Assembly (NCBI GenBank): GCA_029781825.1
Contig: JAKOVY010000160.1
Coordinates: forward strand, 1-32,853
Source: Bacillota bacterium
Lineage (GTDB): Bacteria > Bacillota > Syntrophomonadia > Syntrophomonadales > DTU052
Length of the DNA: 32,853 bases
Direction of reading: 5' to 3'
The translations under genes and the position numbers were made by a program. The notes beneath the pieces are model-generated. The model ran no database searches. It was not told the DNA's origin and saw only the letters and a program-made list of their open reading frames with translations. This document shows positions 26,149 to 32,853 of this stretch, one piece after another; within the stretch, counting starts at the first letter, position 1; the number at the start of each line of letters is the position of its first letter.

Positions 26149-27008
26149 ATGTGAACGGAAAATCCGGGGTCGCTGAAGACTGCCCGGGGATACCAATCGA
26201 CCGGAGAGGATAGTTCGGCAGGCACTGCTTTGCCTGATGCAGCTGCCTAGACGGCGTCTTGCGGCAGGCTGAAGGGAGCCACCGTCTTACCGCCTACCTG
26301 ATGCAGCCTGTCTTGACTGCCGTCTCCCCGTTTATGATCTCACGCAAGGTTATATTGCTTGGCCTGATGCAGCCTGTCCAGACCCCGACTCTCATTCATC
26401 AAAAACGGTTATAAACGCTTAAGCCTTTATGCACTGAAGCAGGGAGAAAGCGGAGAAATAGATGAAAATGCATGTCTTTTGCCGCACCGATGACTTGTGA
26501 GTTTGACAAGTATAATAACTCAGTTCTTAACAAATCTTAGAGAATGAAGTCAAAGTCAACTCAACCCGATACCTCTACCGCAATTTCAATCGGATGGCGG
26601 CAGGCCCAAGAACCGCCTGGATTTGCGGTAATCGGGCGTCATCCGTCTTGACAAACCACGAAAAAAGTAACTGTCTGCCTGCTCACACGGTTCGATATCC
26701 GCACTTCACGGAAAAGGGACCGGCTGACGGCCAGGCAAGCCGTGCCGGCGTCGAAACAACTTCAATTGGCAGGACGGCAGTTAAACGCAATTCATGGCGT
26801 GGCTCGCTTTTTGTATGGACCTGGGATGAACAAAAAAGTGACATCGCCTCGGCGGGTGCAAATAGCCGACCGGTGTGGAAAAGGAACACTAATACGAAGA
26901 TGAAAAGGAAAGGGGGTGCATATCAGCCGGGGGAGGGGAATTACTGCAAATACCAATGGTTGAATAGCGGCCATGACTAATATAAAGACGAGAACGGAGG
27001 TATAAACG
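26149..27008. other. Long gene-free stretch between acyl-CoA dehydrogenase and fadN
   Basis: About 860 bp beyond the terminator, with a short repeat array (26233-26379) and a possible promoter around 26503-26516 (TATAAT at 26511-26516, without a good -35 in place; TTGACA overlaps at 26503-26508). The 128-codon open frame 26594-26980 has no family resemblance and no clear ribosome-binding site. If the TATAAT is active, fadN carries a leader of about 480 bases. Confidence 0.4.
26233..26379. repeat. Three spaced copies of CCTGATGCAGC
   Basis: CCTGATGCAGC occurs at 26233-26243, 26297-26307 and 26363-26373, spaced 64 and 66 bases apart. Copies 2 and 3 share 16 bases (CCTGATGCAGCCTGTC). Copies 1 and 3 are both preceded by a TGCTT(T/G)G-type stretch. 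A CAGGCTG at 26265-26271 could pair with the CAGCCTG of copies 2 or 3, so an RNA structure is possible. Confidence 0.55.
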
Positions 27009-29384
27009 GTGAAGTTTAGGATAAAGAGAGTTGCCATTCTGGGATCGGGTACTATGGGCAGCGGTATTGCAGCACAATTGGCGAACGCAGGGATTCCCAG
27101 TTATCTCTTGGATATAGTTCCTCCCAATCTTAGTGACGAAGAAAAAAAGAATCCCGCAGCGAGGAACAGAATTGCGGAAGGCAATAGACAGGCCCTGCTG
27201 AAGTCAAGGCCGCCTCAGTTGATGTATAAGGAAGGCATAGACCTGATCACCGCCGGCAACATGGAAGACAACCTGCCCTGGTTATCGGAATGTGATTGGG
27301 TGGTGGAGGTGGTTCCGGAAAACCTGGAGATTAAAAAATCCGTACTGAAAAGCATTGCCCCCTATATCAAACCCGGAACCATTGTCAGCTCCAACACCTC
27401 CAGCATATCCATCAACAGCATTGCGGAAGACATGCCGATTGAGTTCAGGAGATACTGGCTCGGCACTCACTTCTTCAACCCGGTGCGTTATATGAAACTT
27501 CTGGAGATCATACCCGGCAGGGATACCCTGCCTGAAGTGGTGCAATTCATGGCCGACTTCGGCGAAAGGGTCCTGGGCAAAGGTGTGGTCCACTGTAAAG
27601 ATACCCCGGCGTTTATAGCCAACCGTTTCGGTAACTGGGCAGGTCCCAAGGTTGCCAAGCTCATGCTGGAACTCGGACTGACCTTTTCTGAAGTCGATGA
27701 CATCGTGGGCCCGCCGATGGGCAGGCCGGGGACCGGTGCGTTTGGCTTGATGGACCTGGTAGGTCTGGATATTGCGGTAGCATCCACCGGAACCGTTAAG
27801 GATAACGTAACCGATCCGGCGGAGAAAGAAGCTTATACGCTGCCGCAATTTTATTTTGACATGCTCTCCAGAGGTATTCTTGGGAACAAGACCAAGGGCG
27901 GTTTCTACAAGCGCGTGGGCAAAGAAAAGCTCATGCTGGATATCAACACCTGGGATTATGTTCCCATTAAACCCGCCGACTTCTTGAGCCTGGAGAAAGC
28001 CAGGGTCGCCAAAACCCTGCCGGAGAAACTGGAGGCCTTTTTCGAGGGAGACGACAAAGCGGCCAAGCTTGTTTGGGAATTCAACAAGGGTTACCTCATG
28101 TATGCAGCCTCAAAGATACCCGAGGTCTCCGATGATATCCTGAATGTTGACCGCGCCATGCGCTGGGGTTACAACCATGCAGCAGGTCCCTTCGAGCAGT
28201 GGAACGGCCTGGATCTCAAGAAATATGTGGCCCGCATGGAAGCGGAGGGTGAAACTCCGCCTGCCTGGTTAAAAGAAATGCTCGAACTCGGGTTCAACTC
28301 CTTCTATAAGACGGAGAACGGGATTGAATACTACTATTCGATACCCGACAAGAACTATGTCCCCGTTAAGTTAAAACCGGAGGTAATAGTCCTCCCGGCC
28401 TTGAAGTCGCAGAACAAAGTGGTCATGAGCACGGATGCCGCCACCCTGTATGATCTGGGGAATGGTGTACTGGCGTTCAGTATAACTACCCGGAATGCCG
28501 CAGTTACACCGGAACTGCTCGACGCCATGATTCAGGCTCAGATGGAACTGAAAAAGCCTGATTGGGAAGGCATGGTCATCTGCGGCACCGGAAGGAACTT
28601 CTGCAGCGGCATGGATCTCAGCGTAATTCAGAAAGCGATCGAAAACAAGGATTGGAATGCGATCGACGGGTTCCTTAAGAAAATGCAGGATACTTTTATG
28701 GGGTTCAAGTACTCGAGCAAACCGGTGGTGGCTGCTCCTTACGGAAGGACTCTCGGAAGCGGCTGTGAACTGGTAATGCAGAGTTCGGCCACCCAAGCCG
28801 CAGCCGAGACCAACATCGGGCTGATCGAATTCGGCATGGGGTTGATACCGGCTGGCGGCGGGGTTAAGGAGATGACCATGAGGGCGATTGAGCGGGTGAA
28901 AAACACCCAGGCTCAGGTAGTTGACTTCCTCCTGGCACATTTCCAGCCAATCGCCTCAGCGCAGGTTTCCGGGAGCGCCAAGGAAGGCATGGAATTGCAG
29001 TATCTTAAACCTACTGACGGCATAACCTTCAACCTCGACTTCCTGTTATCCGACGCCAAGAAACGGGTTCTTCATATGGTTGATACCGGATACAATGCGC
29101 CGGTCAGCAGGCCGTTCCCGTGCCCCGGCAAGACGCATACAGCCCTCATTAAGGTTGGCACCCTGGGAATGAAGCTGTCCGGGGTGATCAGCGAGTATGA
29201 CTGGCATATCTGCAACAAGCTGGTTGACGTCATGTCCGGCGGCGAGGTCGTGAAAGGCGCACCCATTACCGAGCAGTATCTATTGGATCTGGAAAGGGAA
29301 GCCTTTATCAGCCTGTGCGGCGAAGAAAAGACCCAGGAGCGCATCGCCCACATGCTAAAAACCGGCAAGCCCTTGCGCAACTAG
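27009..29384 (+). CDS. fadN: 3-hydroxyacyl-CoA dehydrogenase / enoyl-CoA hydratase fusion (FadN-type)
   Basis: The 791-residue bifunctional beta-oxidation enzyme has the dehydrogenase part first and the crotonase part last, the FadN order of Bacillota and the reverse of proteobacterial FadB. The NAD-binding Rossmann motif is G12-S-G14-T-M-G17 in LGSGTMGSG. Catalytic His154 lies in GTHFFNPVRYMK. The C-terminal hydratase domain (about 470-680) keeps both catalytic glutamates: Glu587 in GSGCELVM and Glu607 in LIEFGMGLIPAGGG, and the oxyanion-hole segment GRNFCSGMDL. Length (791) matches Bacillus FadN (about 789). The start is GTG, eight bases after GGAGG. It lies 43 bp upstream of fadA, so the two form an operon that hydrates enoyl-CoA, oxidises 3-hydroxyacyl-CoA with NAD and cleaves 3-ketoacyl-CoA. 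Confidence 0.93.
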   Translation: MKFRIKRVAILGSGTMGSGIAAQLANAGIPSYLLDIVPPNLSDEEKKNPAARNRIAEGNRQALLKSRPPQLMYKEGIDLITAGNMEDNLPWLSECDWVVEVVPENLEIKKSVLKSIAPYIKPGTIVSSNTSSISINSIAEDMPIEFRRYWLGTHFFNPVRYMKLLEIIPGRDTLPEVVQFMADFGERVLGKGVVHCKDTPAFIANRFGNWAGPKVAKLMLELGLTFSEVDDIVGPPMGRPGTGAFGLMDLVGLDIAVASTGTVKDNVTDPAEKEAYTLPQFYFDMLSRGILGNKTKGGFYKRVGKEKLMLDINTWDYVPIKPADFLSLEKARVAKTLPEKLEAFFEGDDKAAKLVWEFNKGYLMYAASKIPEVSDDILNVDRAMRWGYNHAAGPFEQWNGLDLKKYVARMEAEGETPPAWLKEMLELGFNSFYKTENGIEYYYSIPDKNYVPVKLKPEVIVLPALKSQNKVVMSTDAATLYDLGNGVLAFSITTRNAAVTPELLDAMIQAQMELKKPDWEGMVICGTGRNFCSGMDLSVIQKAIENKDWNAIDGFLKKMQDTFMGFKYSSKPVVAAPYGRTLGSGCELVMQSSATQAAAETNIGLIEFGMGLIPAGGGVKEMTMRAIERVKNTQAQVVDFLLAHFQPIASAQVSGSAKEGMELQYLKPTDGITFNLDFLLSDAKKRVLHMVDTGYNAPVSRPFPCPGKTHTALIKVGTLGMKLSGVISEYDWHICNKLVDVMSGGEVVKGAPITEQYLLDLEREAFISLCGEEKTQERIAHMLKTGKPLRN

Positions 29385-29427
29385 GGATTCAGACCCAGGT
29401 ATATATTAAATCAGGGAGGTAAGATCA

Positions 29428-30615
29428 GTGAGAGAAGCTGTTATCGTTTCCGCAGTACGCACTGCCGGTGGTAAGGCTCCCCGGGGGACCTTAAGAGACA
29501 CCCGGCCAGAGTTCCTGGGCAAGCTCTGTATGGAGGAAGCGATTAGGAGATGTGGGCCCAACTTCAAGCCGGAGATGATAGATGATGTGATCTGGGGATG
29601 TGCTACCCCGGAGCAGGCAACAGGAATGAACACCGCCCGAATTACTGCCCGTTATGCCGGGATTCCCGAATCGGTTCCCGCTTGTACCATAAACCGTTTC
29701 TGTTCCTCGGGTTCACAGGCCATTGCCTTTGCCGCCGAAGGCATTATTGCCAACCGCTGTGACGTTGTGCTGGCCGGCGGCGTTGAGCACATGAGCATGA
29801 TCGCCATGGGCGGTATAACCAGACCCAACCCAGATCTGGTTTTGGATCCTGAGGTATCCAAAGTATACACCAGCATGGGCCAGACGGCGGAGAACGTCGC
29901 CCGGCGCTTCAATGTGACCCGGGAAGAGCAGGATGAGTTTTCGGTAACCAGCCACAAGCGGGCCTCGGAGGCGGAAAAGGCAGGCAGGTTCAAGGAAGAA
30001 ATCGTACCGGTACCGGTGAAGATTACGACCCTGGGTCCCGACGGCAAGCCGGTAACTCAGGAGATCCTGTACGATTATGAAGAGGGTATCAGGCATGATG
30101 CCAATTTGGAGGCCATGGCCAAGCTCCGCCCGGCTTTTGTGCCCGGTGGTACGGTAACCGCCGGCAACTCCTCCCAGACCACCGACGGTGCGGCTGCTGT
30201 CATGTTGATGTCGGCGGATAAAGCCAAGGAACTGGGAATCAAGCCGCGGCTGAAATTCGTAGGCTTTGCGGTTGCAGGCTGCGGGCCCGATGTGATGGGG
30301 ATCGGCCCGGTGTTTGCCGTGCCCAAGGTCTTGAAACGAACCGGTTTACAGCTCAAGGATATCGGCCTGATCGAGCTGAATGAGGCCTTTGCTTCTCAGG
30401 CCGTCTACTGTATCAGAGAGCTGGGACTAAACCGCGAGATCGTCAATGTCAACGGCGGCGCCATCGCCTTAGGTCACCCCATGGGGGCCACCGGAGCCAA
30501 GCTTACCGCCACTCTGATGTATGAGATGGAGAGGCGGCAGGTGAAATACGGCATGGTGACCATGTGTATCGGCGGCGGACAGGGTGCGGCCAGCATCTTC
30601 GAGCTAATCAAGTAG
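29428..30615 (+). CDS. fadA: Acetyl-CoA acetyltransferase / 3-ketoacyl-CoA thiolase
   Basis: A 395-residue thiolase that cleaves 3-ketoacyl-CoA with CoA to acetyl-CoA and a shortened acyl-CoA, the last beta-oxidation step, and is reversible. The active-site nucleophile is Cys92 in NRFCSSGSQAIA, His350 is in GHPMGATGAKL and Cys380 in CIGGGQG, so all three catalytic residues are present. The NEAFASQ segment of the family is also kept. The start is GTG, eight bases after GGGAGG. It follows fadN by 43 bp and is closed by a strong terminator. Position and partner favour the degradative FadA over an acetoacetyl-CoA-synthesising role, but thiolases often do both. Confidence 0.92.
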   Translation: MREAVIVSAVRTAGGKAPRGTLRDTRPEFLGKLCMEEAIRRCGPNFKPEMIDDVIWGCATPEQATGMNTARITARYAGIPESVPACTINRFCSSGSQAIAFAAEGIIANRCDVVLAGGVEHMSMIAMGGITRPNPDLVLDPEVSKVYTSMGQTAENVARRFNVTREEQDEFSVTSHKRASEAEKAGRFKEEIVPVPVKITTLGPDGKPVTQEILYDYEEGIRHDANLEAMAKLRPAFVPGGTVTAGNSSQTTDGAAAVMLMSADKAKELGIKPRLKFVGFAVAGCGPDVMGIGPVFAVPKVLKRTGLQLKDIGLIELNEAFASQAVYCIRELGLNREIVNVNGGAIALGHPMGATGAKLTATLMYEMERRQVKYGMVTMCIGGGQGAASIFELIK

Positions 30616-30641
30616 GCCAGGGCTTGAACAGGAACAATAAG

Positions 30642-30669
30642 GAGGGACCTGTCAGGTCCCTCTTTTTTT
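30642..30669 (+). terminator. Rho-independent terminator of fadN-fadA
   Basis: AGGGACCT (30643-30650) pairs with AGGTCCCT (30654-30661) around a three-base loop and is followed by CTTTTTTT. Confidence 0.88.
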
Positions 30670-30762
30670 GCAAAGTCTATCCCGATCCGAAACGAACTCT
30701 GACATCGGGGCAATTATCATTGATATACCCTTTTTGTACAAAGTATATCCTGATCCCAAAGG
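30658..30762. repeat. Imperfect direct repeat overlapping the terminator tail
   Basis: The segment 30658-30694 (T-run, CAAAGTCTATCCCGATCC, AAACG) is echoed at 30728-30762 (T-run, CAAAGTATATCCTGATCC, AAAGG), about 70 bp apart, with a handful of substitutions. It includes the T-tail of the fadA terminator but not its stem. It lies in the 217 bp between fadA and the convergent phosphoesterase gene, where I see no gene. Confidence 0.5.
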
Positions 30763-30832
30763 CTCGGTTTCACAGCCTTCGAAATGCTCACATTACAGCA
30801 CAAGGAGCATGGGCTCTCGCTTAATCTGTGTG

Positions 30833-31999
30833 TCAGGTCCGGTCTCCTGTGAACCTGACCTTTATACACACGATTTCCGGGATATTGCCGATTCTGATGG
30901 GAGGGCCCCAGGTACCGTAGCCGCAGGATACGATCACCTGAAGGTTCTCCTTTTTGGAGTAGCCGTAGTCGTTTTCGAACAGCCGGTTGGTGATCAGCTG
31001 GTTGGGGAAAAGCTGTCCCAGGTGAGTATGTCCCGATATCTGCAGATCAACCCCCTCGCGGTCCGCCTCATCCAGGTTTATGGGCTGATGATCCATCATG
31101 ATTATGGGTTTGGTGTGGTCGATTCCCGCCAGTATTTGAGAGAGAGGAACTCGTGGACTCCGCCCCGCGTATCGGCTCATCACCTCATCTCTTCCCACTA
31201 CGTAAAAGCTGTCGGCAACCAGAACCCAGCGGTCCCGCAGGACCTTAATCCCGGCTTCTTCCAGGTGGCGTATGGTTTGGTCAACATGACCGCCCATGTA
31301 TTCATGATTGCCCAGGACCGCATAAGCGCCGTACTTCGGGGACAACTGCCGCAGGGTTTCAGGCATCTTTTGTTCAAGAAAGGGCTTGATGTTCTCGTCA
31401 ATTATGTCCCCGGGCATCAGGATCAGGTCCGGCTCCAGTGAGTTGACCATATCCACCATCCGACGGAGACGCCCGTTATGTACAATCGGCCCCAGGTGGA
31501 CATCAGATACCACCACAATACGCAGCTCACTCAACTCACCGGCTGTTTTGGGAATTTCCACGCTGTATCTTTTAATTCCCGGGTGGTGGGCGTTCCAGGA
31601 GCCATAGGCCAGAATGCCCAATGCTAACAGGGTTACACCCACGGCCACCACATGGGGATTGGTCAGGGGTTCGGGAAGAAAACCGAGCCGGTGATCCAGG
31701 AATCCGACCAGGTCGACAAGCACCAGTATGATTACCAGGTAATACATACAGGCCAACCAGTAGCAGCCCAGGACAGTCAGGAAGGTACTGAGGCGGCCGG
31801 GCAGGACGGCGGTGCCAACCCTTCCAATTATGTATGACAGGGCCACCAACCAGAAAACAGTCCAGTATACCCAACCCACTGATGATGGCACCCAAGCCTG
31901 CAGAATCCCCCACAGGTGCCACCCGATGTAAAAGTTAAGCGACCCGTAAACCAGGACAAATATTAAAATTGCAAAGAGATACGACGTTTTCATAGACAT
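30833..31999 (-). CDS. Membrane-anchored metallophosphoesterase (YkuE/YaeI-like)
   Basis: The 388-residue protein starts with about four transmembrane helices (residues 6-28, 40-60, 72-98 and 115-133), followed by a calcineurin-like domain with the complete di-metal site: DVHLG (166-170), GD (197-198), GNHEY (230-234), His304 in MMDHQP and SGHTHLGQ (322-329). Relatives hydrolyse phosphoester or pyrophosphate bonds, some acting on lipid or cell-wall precursors; the substrate here is unknown. The first of two nearby ATG codons is used, five bases after AGGA. It lies about 100 bp downstream of the thioesterase on the same strand and may share its transcript. Confidence 0.8.
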   Translation of the reverse strand: MSMKTSYLFAILIFVLVYGSLNFYIGWHLWGILQAWVPSSVGWVYWTVFWLVALSYIIGRVGTAVLPGRLSTFLTVLGCYWLACMYYLVIILVLVDLVGFLDHRLGFLPEPLTNPHVVAVGVTLLALGILAYGSWNAHHPGIKRYSVEIPKTAGELSELRIVVVSDVHLGPIVHNGRLRRMVDMVNSLEPDLILMPGDIIDENIKPFLEQKMPETLRQLSPKYGAYAVLGNHEYMGGHVDQTIRHLEEAGIKVLRDRWVLVADSFYVVGRDEVMSRYAGRSPRVPLSQILAGIDHTKPIIMMDHQPINLDEADREGVDLQISGHTHLGQLFPNQLITNRLFENDYGYSKKENLQVIVSCGYGTWGPPIRIGNIPEIVCIKVRFTGDRT

Positions 32000-32101
32000 T
32001 TCAATCCTAAGATCATTCCCACGGATACAAATGTTTAACCCTGGTCGGGCGCCAGTTGCGTTTCCCGGCCATCATTGTTACCGCCGCTTTATACCTATCG
32101 A

Positions 32102-32566
32102 TCAACTCATTTGAGCCGCCGGATGGGAGGTGTTGTTGCGATCAAGCACCATATATTTGGTGGTGCAGGTTGCAATCAGCCGGTTCCGGCTGTCGTAAGC
32201 CTCCCCGGACATATGAATGAAGGTTCGTCCCTTGGCGATTAGATGCACAGTTATTGTCAACACATCCCCGGCCATGATCGGACGGTGATAGGTGGTGTTG
32301 ATATCAATAGCCGCGGTAGCACCTGTCTTCGATTCGATGTAACAAAAGGGCCCGAACACGTTGTCAAATGCTGCAGTAATGATTCCGCCCTGCATGGTTT
32401 GGGCAGGGTTTAAGTAGTCCTCCAGTACCGGGAATGCCATGGTGAGGCTCTTCCCCGGAATGTATTCGATAAATTCGCCTTTAATGAAGGACGAACACCG
32501 GGGCGACGGGAGAGAAAACTGTCCAATGAATTCCTGTGTTCTATCATCTGCTTTGAATCCGGACAC
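32102..32566 (-). CDS. PaaI-type hotdog-fold acyl-CoA thioesterase
   Basis: The 154-residue protein carries the hotdog-fold pattern NPAQTMQGGIITAAFDNVFG (about 52-71), followed by TAAIDINTTYHRPIMAGDVLTI, as in PaaI/acyl-CoA thioesterase II-like enzymes that hydrolyse acyl-CoA thioesters. The usual HGG is QGG here, a known variant in the superfamily, so activity is likely but not proven. The frame is open upstream to 32809, but the real start is GTG at 32566: AAGGAGG stands seven bases before it, and the upstream part lies within the terminal repeat and does not resemble thioesterases. It may supply free acids or release CoA in the acyl-CoA economy suggested by the neighbouring beta-oxidation genes. 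Confidence 0.8.
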   Translation of the reverse strand: MSGFKADDRTQEFIGQFSLPSPRCSSFIKGEFIEYIPGKSLTMAFPVLEDYLNPAQTMQGGIITAAFDNVFGPFCYIESKTGATAAIDINTTYHRPIMAGDVLTITVHLIAKGRTFIHMSGEAYDSRNRLIATCTTKYMVLDRNNTSHPAAQMS

Positions 32567-32656
32567 AAAAGAACCTCCTTTTTTATCGGAACAATCAGAA
32601 TACATATATTTTACAGCTTTTCCCGTCATCAGTACAACCAAGGCCCCCTCAACGTG

Positions 32657-32853
32657 CCTGTCAAGATTAAGTGGGTAAACTCCCGCATAGTTTTTTACCA
32701 ACCTCAAGCAATTAGATAACTGGCTGAGGTTAATGGCCGCAGAACGTATTTGACCCACATTTGGCCCGATGATGGTCCTTCCAGCAGTGGCAAAGTCGCT
32801 GCCAACCACCTGCTTATATCCTCTTTGCTTGGCTTAGATTTGGGATCAACTAT
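32657..32853 (-). repeat. Right copy of the inverted terminal repeat
   Basis: The reverse complement of 63-260 (see left copy). It is cut by the right edge of the window, so its outer part is not seen. The inner boundary at 32657 is 90 bp before the thioesterase start, so the repeat forms the far upstream region of that gene. Confidence 0.9.
32704..32853 (-). CDS. Partial open frame entering from the right edge, same as at the left end
   Basis: On the minus strand the frame matching the left-end partial ORF is open from the window edge to TGA at 32704-32706. The two products are identical until three residues before their shared stop region. Function unknown. Confidence 0.3.
   Translation of the reverse strand: MVDPKSKPSKEDISRWLAATLPLLEGPSSGQMWVKYVLRPLTSASYLIA

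Noticed and set aside
26233-26379. Short CCTGATGCAGC repeats as a CRISPR array
   Set aside because: Repeats are only 11-16 bases and three in number, are not exactly conserved, and no cas gene is present.
26594-26980. 128-codon open frame upstream of fadN
   Set aside because: No convincing ribosome-binding site and a composition unlike neighbouring genes; more likely non-coding or decayed sequence.
26958-27000. TTGAAT and TATAAA just before fadN as a promoter
   Set aside because: The spacer is only 15 bases, and the transcript would start almost on the ribosome-binding site.
32567-32809. Upstream extension of the thioesterase frame to 32809
   Set aside because: The extension is inside the terminal repeat and does not resemble thioesterases; the GTG at 32566 has an AAGGAGG site seven bases before it.
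1-32853. Inverted end repeats as a phage or linear-plasmid terminus
   Set aside because: No phage structural, replication or terminal-protein genes, and the gene content is ordinary chromosomal metabolism with a tRNA.

Overview
The window (32,853 bp, moderate GC by eye) looks like a contig from an anaerobic Gram-positive bacterium of the Bacillota/Clostridia type, possibly a fatty-acid-oxidising syntroph of the Syntrophomonas or Desulfotomaculum kind. This is inference. It rests on strong AGGAGG ribosome-binding sites, frequent GTG and TTG starts, a fadN/fadA beta-oxidation set of Bacillus-like architecture, a giant 2-hydroxyacyl-CoA-dehydratase-activase-type protein, an ECF sigma/anti-sigma/ABC operon and the absence of outer-membrane genes.

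Layout. Both ends carry the same ~197 bp sequence in inverted orientation (63-260 and 32657-32853), so the segment is bounded by two copies of a dispersed repeat, perhaps ends of an insertion sequence. Next to the left copy are a tRNA-Leu(GAG) with a near-perfect promoter and a membrane-anchored di-haem cytochrome c. Then come an acyl-CoA synthetase, a convergent pair (a membrane-tethered 5'-nucleotidase-like metallophosphoesterase and a VanZ-like protein), an unknown 145-residue protein, an acyltransferase-3 membrane protein and a lone acyl carrier protein. The 1497-residue CoA-enzyme activase (minus strand) diverges from a TetR regulator. Their shared 163 bp region has two back-to-back sigma-A promoters and three copies of AAACNNNGTTT, the clearest regulatory circuit here. 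A small membrane protein, an orphan hybrid histidine kinase with about five PAS domains, a 143-residue unknown and a zinc-ribbon protein follow.

From 20451 to 23831 lies a tightly coupled operon: ECF sigma factor, zinc-finger anti-sigma, ABC ATPase, ABC permease. From 24195 to 30615 lies a beta-oxidation cluster: acyl-CoA dehydrogenase, the FadN 3-hydroxyacyl-CoA dehydrogenase/enoyl-CoA hydratase and the FadA thiolase, with a 978 bp gene-free stretch between the first two. The right end has a membrane metallophosphoesterase and a PaaI-type thioesterase, both on the minus strand.

Functionally, the acyl-CoA ligase (2391), dehydrogenase, FadN, FadA and thioesterase together could activate, oxidise and release acyl-CoAs. 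No electron-transfer flavoprotein genes lie in the window. No CRISPR array, prophage or intact transposase gene was seen. All calls come from reading the sequence; no database search was made.
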